Below the pieces are notes generated by a model. It did no database searches. It saw nothing but the letters and a program-made list of their open reading frames with translations, and was not told the DNA's origin. Positions 40,889 through 49,754 of a DNA stretch of 64,000 bases are shown piece by piece; positions within the stretch are counted from its first letter, which is position 1; each line of letters starts with the position of its first letter. Both the position numbers and the translations under genes were made by a program. This stretch comes from Roseateles chitinivorans (GTDB lineage: Bacteria; Pseudomonadota; Gammaproteobacteria; Burkholderiales; Burkholderiaceae_C). The DNA is taken from NCBI RefSeq assembly GCF_002761755.1, contig NZ_PEOG01000012.1, positions 1 to 64,000 of the forward strand. The letters are read 5' to 3'.

Positions 40889-41779
40889 ATGTCTAGCCTT
40901 TACCACCGCGTCAGCCGTGCGCTGCAGGGGATCGCCACCGCCTCGCTGATCGCAGCGAGCTGCATCGGTTCCGCGCAGGCTCAGACCGCTCAGCAGGTCC
41001 TTCGCGTGACCGCCATTCCCGATGAGTCGCCGACCGAGCTCGCGCGCAAGTTCGCGCCGCTGGGCAAGTACCTCGAGAAGGAACTCGGCGTGAAAGTGGA
41101 GTGGACGCCCGTCACCGATTACGCCGCGGCGGTCGAGGCCCTTGCCAACAAGAAGGTCGAACTCGCCTGGTTCGGCGGCTTCACCTTCGTCCAGGCGAGC
41201 GTGCGCTCCGGCGGCAAGATCGTCCCGCTCGTCCAGCGCGAAGAAGACGAGAAATTCCGCTCCGTCTTCATCACCGACGCCAAGTCCGGCATCCACAAGC
41301 TCGAGGACCTGAAGGGCAAGACGCTCAGCTTCGGCTCCGCCTCGTCCACCTCCGGGCACCTGATGCCCCGCTCGTTCCTCCTCGCCGCGAAGATCAACCC
41401 CGATACCGACCTCAAGCGCATCTCCTTCTCCGGCGCGCACGACGCCACCGTCGCCGCAGTGGCGTCCGGCAAGGTCGACGCGGGCGCGCTCAACATCTCC
41501 GTCTGGGAAAAGCTGGTCGCCGAGAAGAAGGTCGACACCGGCGCGCTGAAGGTGTTCTTCACCACCCCGCCGTACTACGACTACAACTGGAGCGTCCACG
41601 CCGACCTGCCCGCCGCGACAAAGGAAAAGCTCAAGGCCGCATTCCTGAAACTGAGCCCCTCGACGCCGGAAGGCAAGGAGATCCTCGAGCTCCAGCGTGC
41701 GACGAAGTTCGTGCCGACCCAGCCGGAGAACTACGCCGGCATCAAGGCAGCCGCCGAGAACGCCGGCCTGCTGAAGTGA
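40889..41779 (+). CDS. PhnD-like ABC transporter substrate-binding protein, putative selenium oxyanion importer
   Basis: 296 residues with a Sec signal ending SAQAQT. The mature protein has LRVTAIPDESPTELARKFAPLGKYLEKELG, ALANKKVELAWFGGFTFVQA, TLSFGSASSTSGHLMPR and YYDYNW, the fold of the PhnD group. NCBIfam recognises a PhnD subfamily described as a putative selenate-binding protein found with selenium-utilisation genes (recalled, not searched). Its place right after selA-selB-selC supports that reading over phosphonate uptake, since no phosphonate catabolism genes are near. GGAG at 40877 precedes ATG 40889. Confidence 0.8.
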   Translation: MSSLYHRVSRALQGIATASLIAASCIGSAQAQTAQQVLRVTAIPDESPTELARKFAPLGKYLEKELGVKVEWTPVTDYAAAVEALANKKVELAWFGGFTFVQASVRSGGKIVPLVQREEDEKFRSVFITDAKSGIHKLEDLKGKTLSFGSASSTSGHLMPRSFLLAAKINPDTDLKRISFSGAHDATVAAVASGKVDAGALNISVWEKLVAEKKVDTGALKVFFTTPPYYDYNWSVHADLPAATKEKLKAAFLKLSPSTPEGKEILELQRATKFVPTQPENYAGIKAAAENAGLLK

Positions 41780-41794
41780 ACTGAGACGAGCGCG

Positions 41795-42610
41795 ATGTCC
41801 CTGCTGGTGTTGGAGGGCCTGACGCTGCAGGCCGGCGCGCGCAGGCTGATCGAGCCGCTGTCGCTGCGGATCGAGCCCGGCGAGCAGGTCGCGCTGATCG
41901 GTGCCTCGGGCGCCGGCAAGACCTCGCTGTTGCATGCGCTGGCGCTGGCCTCGCGTCCCGCCAGCGGCACGCTGCGGCTGGACGGCCAGGACGGCTGGAC
42001 CCTGTCCTCGCACGCGCGCCACCGGCTGCGCCGCATGCTGATGCTCGCGCCGCAGCACCCGCCGCTGCCACCGCGTCAGCGCGTGGTGACCGCGGTGCTG
42101 GCCGGCCGCTTGCCCGGCGCCTCGATGGCTCGCAGCCTGCGCATGCTGTTCAGCCCCGACGAGGCCCACGCCCGGCTCGCCTTCGATGCCCTGGACCGGC
42201 TGGAGCTCGGCGACCGCTTGTGGTCCCGCTTGGACCAGCTGTCCGGCGGCGAGCGCCAGCGCGTGGCGGTGGCGCGGCTGCTGGTGTCGCAGGCGCGGCT
42301 GTGGCTCGCCGACGAGCCGCTCTCGGCCCTCGATCCCCAACGCGCGCAGCGGGTGCTGGCCGTGCTGCAGGACGCCGCCCGCGCCGAGGGCCGTACCCTG
42401 GTGTGCAGCCTGCACCAGGTCGAACTGGCCTGCCGCCTGTTCCCGCGCGTGATCGCGCTGCGGCAGGGCCGGCTCGTCTATGACGGCCCGCCGCAGGATC
42501 TCGGCGCCCGTCAACTGGACGAGATCTACGCCGACCTGCTGAATGAATCGCCCGCAGCGCCCGACGATGCGCCGCTGACGTCCGCGCCGCCGCAGGCGAT
42601 GTGCCGATGA
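41795..42610 (+). CDS. PhnC-like ABC transporter ATP-binding protein
   Basis: 271 residues. Walker A GASGAGKTSLLHAL, the signature LSGGERQRVAVARLL, Walker B LWLADEPLSALDPQ and H-loop SLHQVEL. The sequence MLMLAPQHPPLPPRQRV occupies the Q-loop region. It is 15 nt after the binding-protein gene and overlaps the permease by 4 nt, so the three form an importer operon. Confidence 0.9.
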   Translation: MSLLVLEGLTLQAGARRLIEPLSLRIEPGEQVALIGASGAGKTSLLHALALASRPASGTLRLDGQDGWTLSSHARHRLRRMLMLAPQHPPLPPRQRVVTAVLAGRLPGASMARSLRMLFSPDEAHARLAFDALDRLELGDRLWSRLDQLSGGERQRVAVARLLVSQARLWLADEPLSALDPQRAQRVLAVLQDAARAEGRTLVCSLHQVELACRLFPRVIALRQGRLVYDGPPQDLGARQLDEIYADLLNESPAAPDDAPLTSAPPQAMCR

Positions 42611-44355
42611 GCGCCGGAGGCGCCGAACAGACCGGTCGGGCCGGCAGCGCCGGGACCGGCGGTGAGGGCCGAATTGGCCGAGTCGGCCCAGGCGGCGGCC
42701 CCGGTGTCGGCCGCGGGTTGCCGTCGTCGGCCATCGAGCCGTGGCGGCGCGATCCCGCCGCCCCTCGTCGCCTGGGGCTCGTTGTCGCCGTGCTGGTCCT
42801 GTTGTGGCCGCTGCTGGTCTGGTGCGAGTTCCGGCCCTTGGAGTTGCTCGACGAGCGCAGTCTGCGGGCGACGCTGCGCTTCGCCGCGCAGTTCCTGACT
42901 CCGCGCGTGGACCTCGAGTTCCTGGCGATGCTGGCCGCCGACACCTGGCGCACCGTGGCGATGGCGACGGTCGGCCTGGCGCTGGCCTGGGTGATCGCCG
43001 TGCCGCTGGCGCTGCTGGCGACGGCCCGGCTGTCCGTGTCGGCGCTGGCCGGCCGCATGGCGGCGGCGCCGGCGGCCCTGCGCTGGGCCGTGCGCCTGCT
43101 GCTGATCGTGCTGCGCTCGGTGCCGGAACTGGTGTGGGCGCTGATGCTGGTACGCGTGCTCGGTCTGGGGCCGGGCGCCGGCGTGCTGGCGATCGCGCTG
43201 TCCTACGGCGGGATGCTGGGCAAGGTCTACGCCGAGATCCTGGAAAGCGCCGATGCCGCGCCGACGCAGGCGCTGCTGCGCGGCGGTGCGGGGCGGCTCC
43301 AGGCGCTGCTGTTCGGCGCGCTGCCCGGCTGCGCGGATGAACTGGTCAGCTACACCGTCTACCGCTGGGAATGCGCGATCCGCTCCTCGGTGGTGCTGGG
43401 CTTCGTTGGCGCCGGCGGCCTCGGCCAGCAGCTGGACAACGCGACGAAGATGTTCGCCGGCTCCGAGGTCGCGACCATCCTGCTGATCTTCATCGTGCTG
43501 GTGGCGATGGCGGACCGCGTCAGCGCCTGGCTGCGGCCGGCCCGCACGCCGGGGCAGGGCGGCGAGTCGCGGCATCCGCTGTCCGCTCGCCCCCCCGCGC
43601 GCTGGGGACTGCGGGCCCTGCTCGCGGGGCTGCTGACCCTCCTGGTGGCGAGCTTCGCCACGCTGCCGCTGCGTTGGAGCGAACTGCTCGGCGCCGGTGC
43701 GCTCGCGCAGATGGGCCGCTTCCTCGCCGAATTCTTCCCGCCGCAACTTGCGCCGGCCTTCCTGGGGCGGGTCGGGCAGGGCGCTCTGGAGACATTGGCG
43801 ATGTCGGCGCTGGGCAGCGGTCTGGCGGCGATCGCCGGACTCGTGGTCGCACTGCTGGCGAGCCGGCCGGCGGGGCCGCTGCGCTGGGCATCGCGGCTGC
43901 TGCTCAATGCGCTGCGCAGCGTGCCGGAGCTGGTCTGGGCATCGCTGCTGCTGGTGGCGGCCGGCCTGGGGCCGATGCCGGGCACGCTGGCCCTGGCCCT
44001 GCACACGACCGGCGTGCTGGGCCGGCTGATGGCGGAGGCGCTCGAGAACGCACCGCCGCAGACCGCTCAGGCGCTGCGCTGGGCGGGCGCGTCGCGCTGG
44101 CAGGTCTTCGCCTTCGCGACGCTGCCGCAGGCGGCGCCGCAACTGCTCAGCTACACGCTGTACCGGTGGGAGAACAATATTCGCGCCGCGACGGTGCTGG
44201 GCGTTGTCGGCGCGGGCGGACTGGGCCAGATGCTCAGCCTGCACCTGAGCCTGTTCCAGATGCGGGAGACTGGCACCGTGCTGCTGGCGATGCTGGTGCT
44301 GGTGATGGCCGTCGACGCCTGCTCCTACGCGGCGCGGCGACGCTTGAATCGTTGA
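42607..44355 (+). CDS. PhnE-like ABC transporter permease, two permease domains fused
   Basis: 582 residues, about twice a normal PhnE. After a Gly-rich N-terminus of about 45 residues, two similar halves each carry a membrane bundle and the EAA-type loop: ECAIRSSVVLGFVGAGGLGQQL in the first (shortened here) and ENNIRAATVLGVVGAGGLGQM in the second. Both halves contain SVPELVWA and the WAG/GGAGR-like helix. The fusion lets one polypeptide form the pseudo-dimer that usually needs two. ATG overlaps the ATPase stop (ATGA). Confidence 0.88.
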   Translation: MSAGGAEQTGRAGSAGTGGEGRIGRVGPGGGPGVGRGLPSSAIEPWRRDPAAPRRLGLVVAVLVLLWPLLVWCEFRPLELLDERSLRATLRFAAQFLTPRVDLEFLAMLAADTWRTVAMATVGLALAWVIAVPLALLATARLSVSALAGRMAAAPAALRWAVRLLLIVLRSVPELVWALMLVRVLGLGPGAGVLAIALSYGGMLGKVYAEILESADAAPTQALLRGGAGRLQALLFGALPGCADELVSYTVYRWECAIRSSVVLGFVGAGGLGQQLDNATKMFAGSEVATILLIFIVLVAMADRVSAWLRPARTPGQGGESRHPLSARPPARWGLRALLAGLLTLLVASFATLPLRWSELLGAGALAQMGRFLAEFFPPQLAPAFLGRVGQGALETLAMSALGSGLAAIAGLVVALLASRPAGPLRWASRLLLNALRSVPELVWASLLLVAAGLGPMPGTLALALHTTGVLGRLMAEALENAPPQTAQALRWAGASRWQVFAFATLPQAAPQLLSYTLYRWENNIRAATVLGVVGAGGLGQMLSLHLSLFQMRETGTVLLAMLVLVMAVDACSYAARRRLNR

Positions 44356-44423
44356 TCCGCGGGGATCGCGTGTCCGCTGCGTCGGCGCGATCGCCGCAAG
44401 CCGTTGGATGAAGGAGGGGCGCC

Positions 44424-45002
44424 ATGAACGACCAAGCCCTGAAGCTGCTGCTCACCCGCGCATCGGTGGGCCCGAAGTATTTGATCGAGCCAGGTCCCGA
44501 CGATGCCGCGCTGGCCACGATGACCGAGGCGGCGCTGCATGCGCCGGACCATGCGGCGCTGGTGCCGTTCCGCTTCAAGGTTGTGCGCGGTGAGGCGCGG
44601 CGATCGATGGCGGCGCTGTTTGCGGCCGCCGCGCGTCGAGCCGGCAAGGACGAGGCGGGCGTTGCGATGGACGAGGAGCGTGCGTTGCGCCCGCCGGTGA
44701 CGGTGGCCGTCGTCGCGCGGCTGGACCTGGGTCATCCGCAGGTGCCGGCCCATGAGCAGTGGGCCTGCATCGGCGGCGCGCTGACCAATTTCCTGAACGC
44801 CGCGCAGGCGTTGGGCTTCGGCGGAAAGATGCTCAGCGGCGCCAAGGCTCGCGATCCCGGCCTGATCGCCGCGTTCTGCGAGCCGGGCGAGACGCTGCTC
44901 GGCTGGATCGCGATGGGCACGCCGGTACCGTCGGACAAACCCCCCAAGCCGCGCGCCACCAAGCCTGCAGCCCCCTTCGCCCTCCAATTCTGGCCAGGCT
45001 GA
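44424..45002 (+). CDS. YdjA-type nitroreductase family protein
   Basis: 192 residues, compact FMN nitroreductase. It has LLTRASVGPKYLIEPGPDD, the APDHAALVPFRFKVV block (flavin contact), GGALTNFLNAAQALGFG and GETLLGWIAMGTP. E. coli ydjA is the neighbour of selD, and such genes recur near selenium-use genes. Here it ends the cluster fdh-selABC-transporter, so a role in selenium reduction or handling is possible but only inferred. Confidence 0.82.
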   Translation: MNDQALKLLLTRASVGPKYLIEPGPDDAALATMTEAALHAPDHAALVPFRFKVVRGEARRSMAALFAAAARRAGKDEAGVAMDEERALRPPVTVAVVARLDLGHPQVPAHEQWACIGGALTNFLNAAQALGFGGKMLSGAKARDPGLIAAFCEPGETLLGWIAMGTPVPSDKPPKPRATKPAAPFALQFWPG

Positions 45003-45024
45003 CCCCGCCGTCCACAGGCGCCCG

Positions 45025-45128
45025 GGCGAGGCCCTGATTGGGGTGCCCCGCTAGGCGCAAACCGCAGCCATAGCGGCGCTATGGCGAGGATTTGCAACGA
45101 CGCGGGGCGCCCCAATCAGGGCCTTGCC
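45025..45128. repeat. 104-nt inverted repeat between convergent genes
   Basis: Outer arms of 27 nt (45025-45051 and 45102-45128) match with two mismatches. Inside is a second perfect hairpin GCCATAGC-GGC-GCTATGGC at 45067-45085. It fills the space between the nitroreductase stop (45002) and the CBS gene stop (45130), where it could act as a bidirectional transcription barrier or be a small mobile repeat. Confidence 0.75.
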
Positions 45129-45129
45129 C

Positions 45130-45558
45130 CTAGCCGTAGATGTAGTTTTGGAGTTGGGCGATGGTCATCTCGTCGTCCGCGATGATGTTGTCCATCAGGT
45201 CGCGGATCGAGAGCATGCCCACGACGTTGGAGCCCTCGACGACCGGCAGGTGGCGGATCTTGCGCTGGCTCATCAGGCTCATGCACTCGCGGCAGTCGGT
45301 GTCCGGCTTCACCACGAACACATTCGGCGTCATGACGTCCTTGACCTGCGTATGGCGCGAGTCGCGGCCCTGCAGGGCGATCTTGCGGGTGTAGTCGCGC
45401 TCCGAGAAGATGCCGAGCAGCCGCTCGCCCTCCATCACCAGCAGCGCGCCGACATCGTGCTGCGCGAGCAGATGCAGCGCATCGAACACCGTGGCTTCCG
45501 GCGCGACGCGCCAGACGCTCGGGCCGCGGTTCTTCAGCAGTTCGGACACCGGTTTCAT
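45130..45558 (-). CDS. CBS-domain protein
   Basis: 142 residues from ATG 45558, preceded by AGGAGG and a 4-nt spacer; the longer frame to 45651 lacks a site. Two CBS domains in tandem: VSELLKNRGPSVWRVAPEATVF...GIFSERDYTRKI and VKDVMTPNVFVVKPDTDC...GMLSIRDLMDNI. Such small proteins bind adenine nucleotides as a dimer and sense energy state. Partner unknown. Confidence 0.9.
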   Translation of the reverse strand: MKPVSELLKNRGPSVWRVAPEATVFDALHLLAQHDVGALLVMEGERLLGIFSERDYTRKIALQGRDSRHTQVKDVMTPNVFVVKPDTDCRECMSLMSQRKIRHLPVVEGSNVVGMLSIRDLMDNIIADDEMTIAQLQNYIYG

Positions 45559-45703
45559 GAGGCCTCCTGGCGACATCCTGACGGAACTCGGACGTCCAAG
45601 ATAAGCGGCTTGGACCCGGGCCGCAAGCCCCTGCAAGACCCGACCCCACAAGGGGGCGGTCGCGGGAACGAGCCGGCGCGACCGGGACGTTCGGGCGGGT
45701 GGT

Positions 45704-46234
45704 TCAGGCCGGGTGGGTGAGATCGCGCAGGTGGGTCGGGCCGGCGCGGCGCTCGATCTCGGCCAGCAGGTCGCGGCCCCAGCCCATCGCGAACAGGGCC
45801 TCGCCGACGACGAACATCGGGCCGACCAGCAGGCCCACCAGGTCGTCGACGAAGGCGGGCTTGCGACCCTCGTAATAGTGGCCGACGAACTGGATGATCC
45901 AGCCGACGATGAAGCTGCCCAGGCCCCAGGCGAGCCAGCCGCCGAAGGAGCCGTCCGCCAGCGGATGCGCCAGCGCCATCAGCACCGCATTGACCAGCGC
46001 GGTGGACAGGCCGAGCACGAAGTTGCCGCGCGTCAGGTACCAGATCGTCGCGCCGCCCCAGACCAGCCAGGCGGCCGAGACGGTCCAGTCACCGACATGG
46101 AATTGCGCCCGCGCCAGCAGCACGCCGATCGCGAAGACGATCAGCGGGATGCCGACAAAATGGGTCGCGATGTTGCGGCGATCGCGGTGGTAGGCGGCGT
46201 ACTGCGCCATCAGGTCGGTGGCTTGGCGTGCCAT
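45704..46234 (-). CDS. Mpo1-like/DUF962 membrane protein
   Basis: 176 residues from ATG 46234, which has GGAG 7 nt upstream; an ATG at 46261 would add nine residues. Motifs QYAAYHRDRRNIATHFVGIPL and FVGHYYEGRKPAFVDDL, with His residues in both, match the Mpo1/YGL010w family, and four membrane segments lie between. The yeast member is a dioxygenase in fatty-acid alpha-oxidation; the bacterial role is not established. Confidence 0.85.
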   Translation of the reverse strand: MARQATDLMAQYAAYHRDRRNIATHFVGIPLIVFAIGVLLARAQFHVGDWTVSAAWLVWGGATIWYLTRGNFVLGLSTALVNAVLMALAHPLADGSFGGWLAWGLGSFIVGWIIQFVGHYYEGRKPAFVDDLVGLLVGPMFVVGEALFAMGWGRDLLAEIERRAGPTHLRDLTHPA

Positions 46235-46336
46235 GGCAGTCTCCGTGCGAGGTGTCGTCATGATGTCGCAATGCTAGTGCGACCTGCCTGTTTATGCCGT
46301 TCAGAATGCAGGTCTGACCCCTCTTGGTTTACCCCT

Positions 46337-47191
46337 ATGCAAGTGTTGACGCCGGCAAATGAGATGCCTCCCGTCGCGCGGTGGCGCGCGGCCAGACGGT
46401 CGGCAGCGCCGGTGATCGCCGGCCTCGCCATGCTCCTGGCCGGCGCGCTGGCGGGGTGCGGCACCGCACCGCCGACGCCCTCCGCCGCGATGCCGCCCCT
46501 CGCGGCGCCGGGTGTCGGCGCCCAGGACGGGCCCGCGTCGCCGAGTCCGTCCTGCACGGCCTGGCTGGCCGCGCAGCAGCGGGGCGAAGGCCGGCTCTAT
46601 CGCGTCGACGCCGCTACCTCGCAGGTCCGCATCCATGTCTTTCGCGCGGGACGCCTCGCCAAGGCCGGCCACAACCACGTGATCGGCGTCGAGCGGCTCA
46701 CTGGTCAGGTCTTCGTCCCCAACGACGGCATCGCGGGCGCCGGCGTCGAGCTGGCCTTCCGGCTGGACGACCTCGCCATCGACAAGCCCGAGTGGCGCGC
46801 GCCGCTGGGGCCCGAGTTCGCCAGCACGCCGTCGGCCTCCGATGTGGCCGGTACCCGCGCCAATCTGCTCAAGGCGGTCGACGGCGACCGCTTCCCGATC
46901 ATCGCGATGCGCAGCACCGCCGTCGCCGGCGCCTTCCCGGTGCTGGCGCTCCAGCTTGCCGTCGACTGGCATGGCCACACCCGCACGCTCCAGGTGCCGG
47001 TGCGGGTGACCCGTCCTTCGGGGGATGCCGGCCACACCGCCCTGCGGACGCAGGGCGCGCTCGTCCTCCGTCAGAGCGACTTCGGCATCACGCCGTTCTC
47101 CGTCCTCGGGGGACTGCTCGCGATCCAGGACGACCTCACCGTCGATGTCGATGTCTCGGCGTCGCCGGTGGCGAGTTGCGCGGCTGGCTGA
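46337..47191 (+). CDS. YceI-like periplasmic lipoprotein
   Basis: 284 residues. The basic N-terminus, hydrophobic stretch (APVIAGLAMLLAGALAGC) and lipobox LAGC indicate a lipoprotein. After a Pro/Ala linker the YceI-type barrel starts at LYRVDAATSQVRIHVFRAGRLAKAGHNH and contains DSV-like and FGITPFSVLGGLLAIQDDL elements. YceI domains bind isoprenoid-like lipids. The start is the first ATG in frame; no strong ribosome site. Confidence 0.75.
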   Translation: MQVLTPANEMPPVARWRAARRSAAPVIAGLAMLLAGALAGCGTAPPTPSAAMPPLAAPGVGAQDGPASPSPSCTAWLAAQQRGEGRLYRVDAATSQVRIHVFRAGRLAKAGHNHVIGVERLTGQVFVPNDGIAGAGVELAFRLDDLAIDKPEWRAPLGPEFASTPSASDVAGTRANLLKAVDGDRFPIIAMRSTAVAGAFPVLALQLAVDWHGHTRTLQVPVRVTRPSGDAGHTALRTQGALVLRQSDFGITPFSVLGGLLAIQDDLTVDVDVSASPVASCAAG

Positions 47192-47212
47192 CGTCGGGGC
47201 GCGGGTAGCGGG

Positions 47213-47785
47213 TCAAGGCCTCAGGTCGAGGCTCATCAGGTCCTTGGCGTAGTAGCGGCCGTCGGAGAGCCGGATCGCGCGCGGCAGGTGGCCGTAGCGG
47301 GTGAAGCCCGCCTGCCGGTAGACCGCGATCGCCGCCTGGTTGACGGCGGTGACGCTCAGCGTGACCGTCTCCAGGCGCGGCTCCCGGCGCAGCAGCGCCA
47401 GGGCCTGCCGCAGCAGGCGCTTGCCGATGCCACGTCCGCGGAACTCGTCGTCGACCATCATCCCGATCAGGTGCGCGATGTGCATCACCTTCTTGCGGTT
47501 CTCGTGCTCGCAGGTCAAGGCGCCCACCAGCCGCTCGCCGGACCACGCGCCCAGCGTGAACAGCGACTTGCCGCCCGCCTGCGGATGCAGCCGCACCCGG
47601 TAGCTCGCCGCCTCGCGCGCGCGCTCGGTCTCCGCGTCGGAGGTGAAGGCCTGCTCGTGCCGCGCGAGCATCACGTCGCGCAGGGCCTTGTAGGCGGGCA
47701 GGTCGGCGGCGGTCAGCAGGCGCAGCGTGATCACGCCCTCGGCCGGTCGGCCCTCAGCGGTGGTCCAGTCGTTCGAGTCGCTCAA
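47213..47785 (-). CDS. GNAT-family N-acetyltransferase
   Basis: 190 residues. The GNAT core has IGMMVDDEFRGRGIGKRLLRQAL (acetyl-CoA pyrophosphate loop RGRGIGKRLL) and LSVTAVNQAAIAVYRQAGF. I chose the TTG start at 47785 because AGGAG lies 5 nt upstream; it overlaps the mobA end by 32 nt. A GTG at 47734 is the alternative and lacks a good site. Acceptor unknown; the overlap with mobA suggests one transcript. Confidence 0.82.
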   Translation of the reverse strand: MSDSNDWTTAEGRPAEGVITLRLLTAADLPAYKALRDVMLARHEQAFTSDAETERAREAASYRVRLHPQAGGKSLFTLGAWSGERLVGALTCEHENRKKVMHIAHLIGMMVDDEFRGRGIGKRLLRQALALLRREPRLETVTLSVTAVNQAAIAVYRQAGFTRYGHLPRAIRLSDGRYYAKDLMSLDLRP

Positions 47786-48449
47786 GCTCGCTCCTGTCGT
47801 TGATGTTGGCGAAGGCGAGGTCGTCCGTCGGCCGGTCGAAGGCGACTCGCGCCAGCGGCAGCGTGCGCAGCCAGCCCTCGACCCGACGTTCGCCCGCGCG
47901 CAGCGCCGTCGCCAGCCCGGCGCGGTGCCGGACATGGATCAGGCTGGCCAGGGGCTGCGGCCGCAGCGGCTCGCCCGGCGCCTCGCGGCCCAGCGCCATC
48001 GCGGCGCTGTGCTCCGGCGCGAGGCCGGCGGCCAGGCGGTCGAGCAGGTCGATCGGCAGCCACGGGCTGTCGCCACCGACCACGAGCAGCCAGTCCGCGC
48101 CGAAGCCGTCGCTGCGCTCACCGGGCGAGGGGGGGGCCGCCTCGGGGGCTCCGGCGCGCATGGCGCCACCAGCGGACCCGGCGTCCGACAGCGCCGTCAG
48201 TCCGGCGAGGATGCCGGCCAGAGGCCCGGGGAAGTCCGGCAGCGGGTCGGGCAGGACCGGGTGGCCGAGGCGCCGGTAGTCGTCGAGGTGGCGGTTCGCG
48301 CTGATCAGGATCCGGCCGCCGGTCTGCGGGGCGACGCGGTCGATGACATGGCTGACCAGTGCCCGCCCCTGGAAGGGCTGGAGCGGCTTGTCGACGCCGC
48401 CCATGCGGGTGGCGCGGCCGCCGCAGAGGATCAGCGCGGTGGCGCGCAT
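47754..48449 (-). CDS. mobA: Molybdenum cofactor guanylyltransferase
   Basis: 231 residues. It links GMP to molybdopterin to make the guanine dinucleotide cofactor used by formate dehydrogenase. N-terminal LILCGGRATRMGGVDKPLQ is the nucleotidyltransferase signature; DWLLVVGGDSPWLP holds the metal-binding Asp. The centre contains an inserted Ala/Gly/Pro-rich stretch (about residues 95-115). Its ATG overlaps the moaA stop by 1 nt. Confidence 0.94.
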   Translation of the reverse strand: MRATALILCGGRATRMGGVDKPLQPFQGRALVSHVIDRVAPQTGGRILISANRHLDDYRRLGHPVLPDPLPDFPGPLAGILAGLTALSDAGSAGGAMRAGAPEAAPPSPGERSDGFGADWLLVVGGDSPWLPIDLLDRLAAGLAPEHSAAMALGREAPGEPLRPQPLASLIHVRHRAGLATALRAGERRVEGWLRTLPLARVAFDRPTDDLAFANINDRSELERLERLDHR

Positions 48450-49582
48450 CAACCGCCGATGTAGTGCATCTCGACGCGGCGCGCCGGGCCGGACTCCGCC
48501 GCCGGCAGGCTGGCGCGGAGCTCCGAGTAGCGGTCGTTGCGCCGGGTCCAGAGCGCGCCCAGCGCGGCGGCGATCTCTGCATCGGACCGCGGCGGGTGGT
48601 CGCCGTCGCCGCGCAGCAGTGCGCGCAGGTCGTGGCCGTCGCCGGCGAACAGGCAGGTGTAGAGCCGGCCCTCGGTGGAGAGTCGCGCGCGGTTGCAATC
48701 GCCGCAGAAGGCCTGGGTGACGCTGGAGATGAGGCCGATCTCGCCGCTGCCGTCGGCATAGCCCCATCGGGTGGCGGTCTCCCCCTCGACGGTCGGGGCG
48801 AGCGGGACCAGCTCGGCGTCCTCGCGCAGGCGGGCGAGGACCTGCGCGGATGGCAGCACCTCGTCCATGCGCCAGCCGTTGCTCATGCCGACGTCCATGT
48901 ACTCGATGAAGCGCAGCACGACGCCGGTGCCGCGGAAGTGGCGGGCCATCGGCAGGATCTGGTCGTCGTTGGTGCCGCGCTTGACGACCATGTTGACCTT
49001 GATCGGCGCCAGGCCGGCGGCCTGGGCGGCTTCGATGCCGCGCAGCACCTCGGCCACCGGGAAGTCGACATCGTTCATGCGCCGGAAGATGGCGTCGTCG
49101 AGCGCGTCCAGGCTGACGGTGACGCGGCGCAGTCCGGCCTCCCGCAGCGCCTGCGCCTTGCGGGCCAGCAGCGAGCCGTTGGTCGTCAGCGTCAGGTCGA
49201 GCGGCTGGCCTTCGGGTGTGCGCAGGCCGGCCAGCTGGGCGATCAGCGCCTCGAGGTTGCGGCGCAGCAGCGGTTCGCCGCCGGTCAGGCGCAGCTTCTG
49301 GACCCCCAGGCCGGCGAAGACGCCCGCCAGGCGGGTGATCTCCTCGAAGGAGAGCAGGTCGCGGTGGGGAAGGAAGGCGTAGTCCTTGTCGAAGACTTCC
49401 TTCGGCATGCAGTAGCTGCAGCGGAAGTTGCAGCGGTCGGTGACCGAGATGCGCAGGTCGCGCAGGGGCCGGCCGCGCGCGTCCAGCCACGGGCCCGGGC
49501 GGGGCGGGGGGAGCGGATGCGGCACGGGAGGCGTCCGCCCGATCTGGCGCAGATCGAGCAGCGGAATCACACCATCGGTCAT
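48449..49582 (-). CDS. moaA: GTP 3',8-cyclase MoaA
   Basis: 377 residues. A radical-SAM enzyme of the first molybdopterin step. The SAM cluster motif is [21 protein letters not shown], the second cluster in [21 protein letters not shown] and the conserved C-terminal Gly-Gly (HYIGG) are all present. An N-terminal Pro-rich extension of about 30 residues precedes the family start. It is the first gene of moaA-mobA-GNAT. Confidence 0.96.
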   Translation of the reverse strand: MTDGVIPLLDLRQIGRTPPVPHPLPPPRPGPWLDARGRPLRDLRISVTDRCNFRCSYCMPKEVFDKDYAFLPHRDLLSFEEITRLAGVFAGLGVQKLRLTGGEPLLRRNLEALIAQLAGLRTPEGQPLDLTLTTNGSLLARKAQALREAGLRRVTVSLDALDDAIFRRMNDVDFPVAEVLRGIEAAQAAGLAPIKVNMVVKRGTNDDQILPMARHFRGTGVVLRFIEYMDVGMSNGWRMDEVLPSAQVLARLREDAELVPLAPTVEGETATRWGYADGSGEIGLISSVTQAFCGDCNRARLSTEGRLYTCLFAGDGHDLRALLRGDGDHPPRSDAEIAAALGALWTRRNDRYSELRASLPAAESGPARRVEMHYIGG

Positions 49583-49754
49583 GGGGCGGGATTGTGCCGC
49601 CGCCGCGCCGCCCGTGCCTGCCCAGGCCCTTCGCGAACCTGCGAGCCGGGCCCGCTGGCGCCATGGCCGTGCGCGATGTCACCGTCTCGCCGATGTCGGC
49701 ACCCTGTAGGACTTGTCACTTGCACCGGGCAGCCGGCCGCGTTCGAATCCCGGA

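Noticed and set aside
40889..44355. Phosphonate transporter as the main call
   Set aside because: No phosphonate breakdown genes are near, and the operon follows selA-selB-selC; kept only as an alternative.
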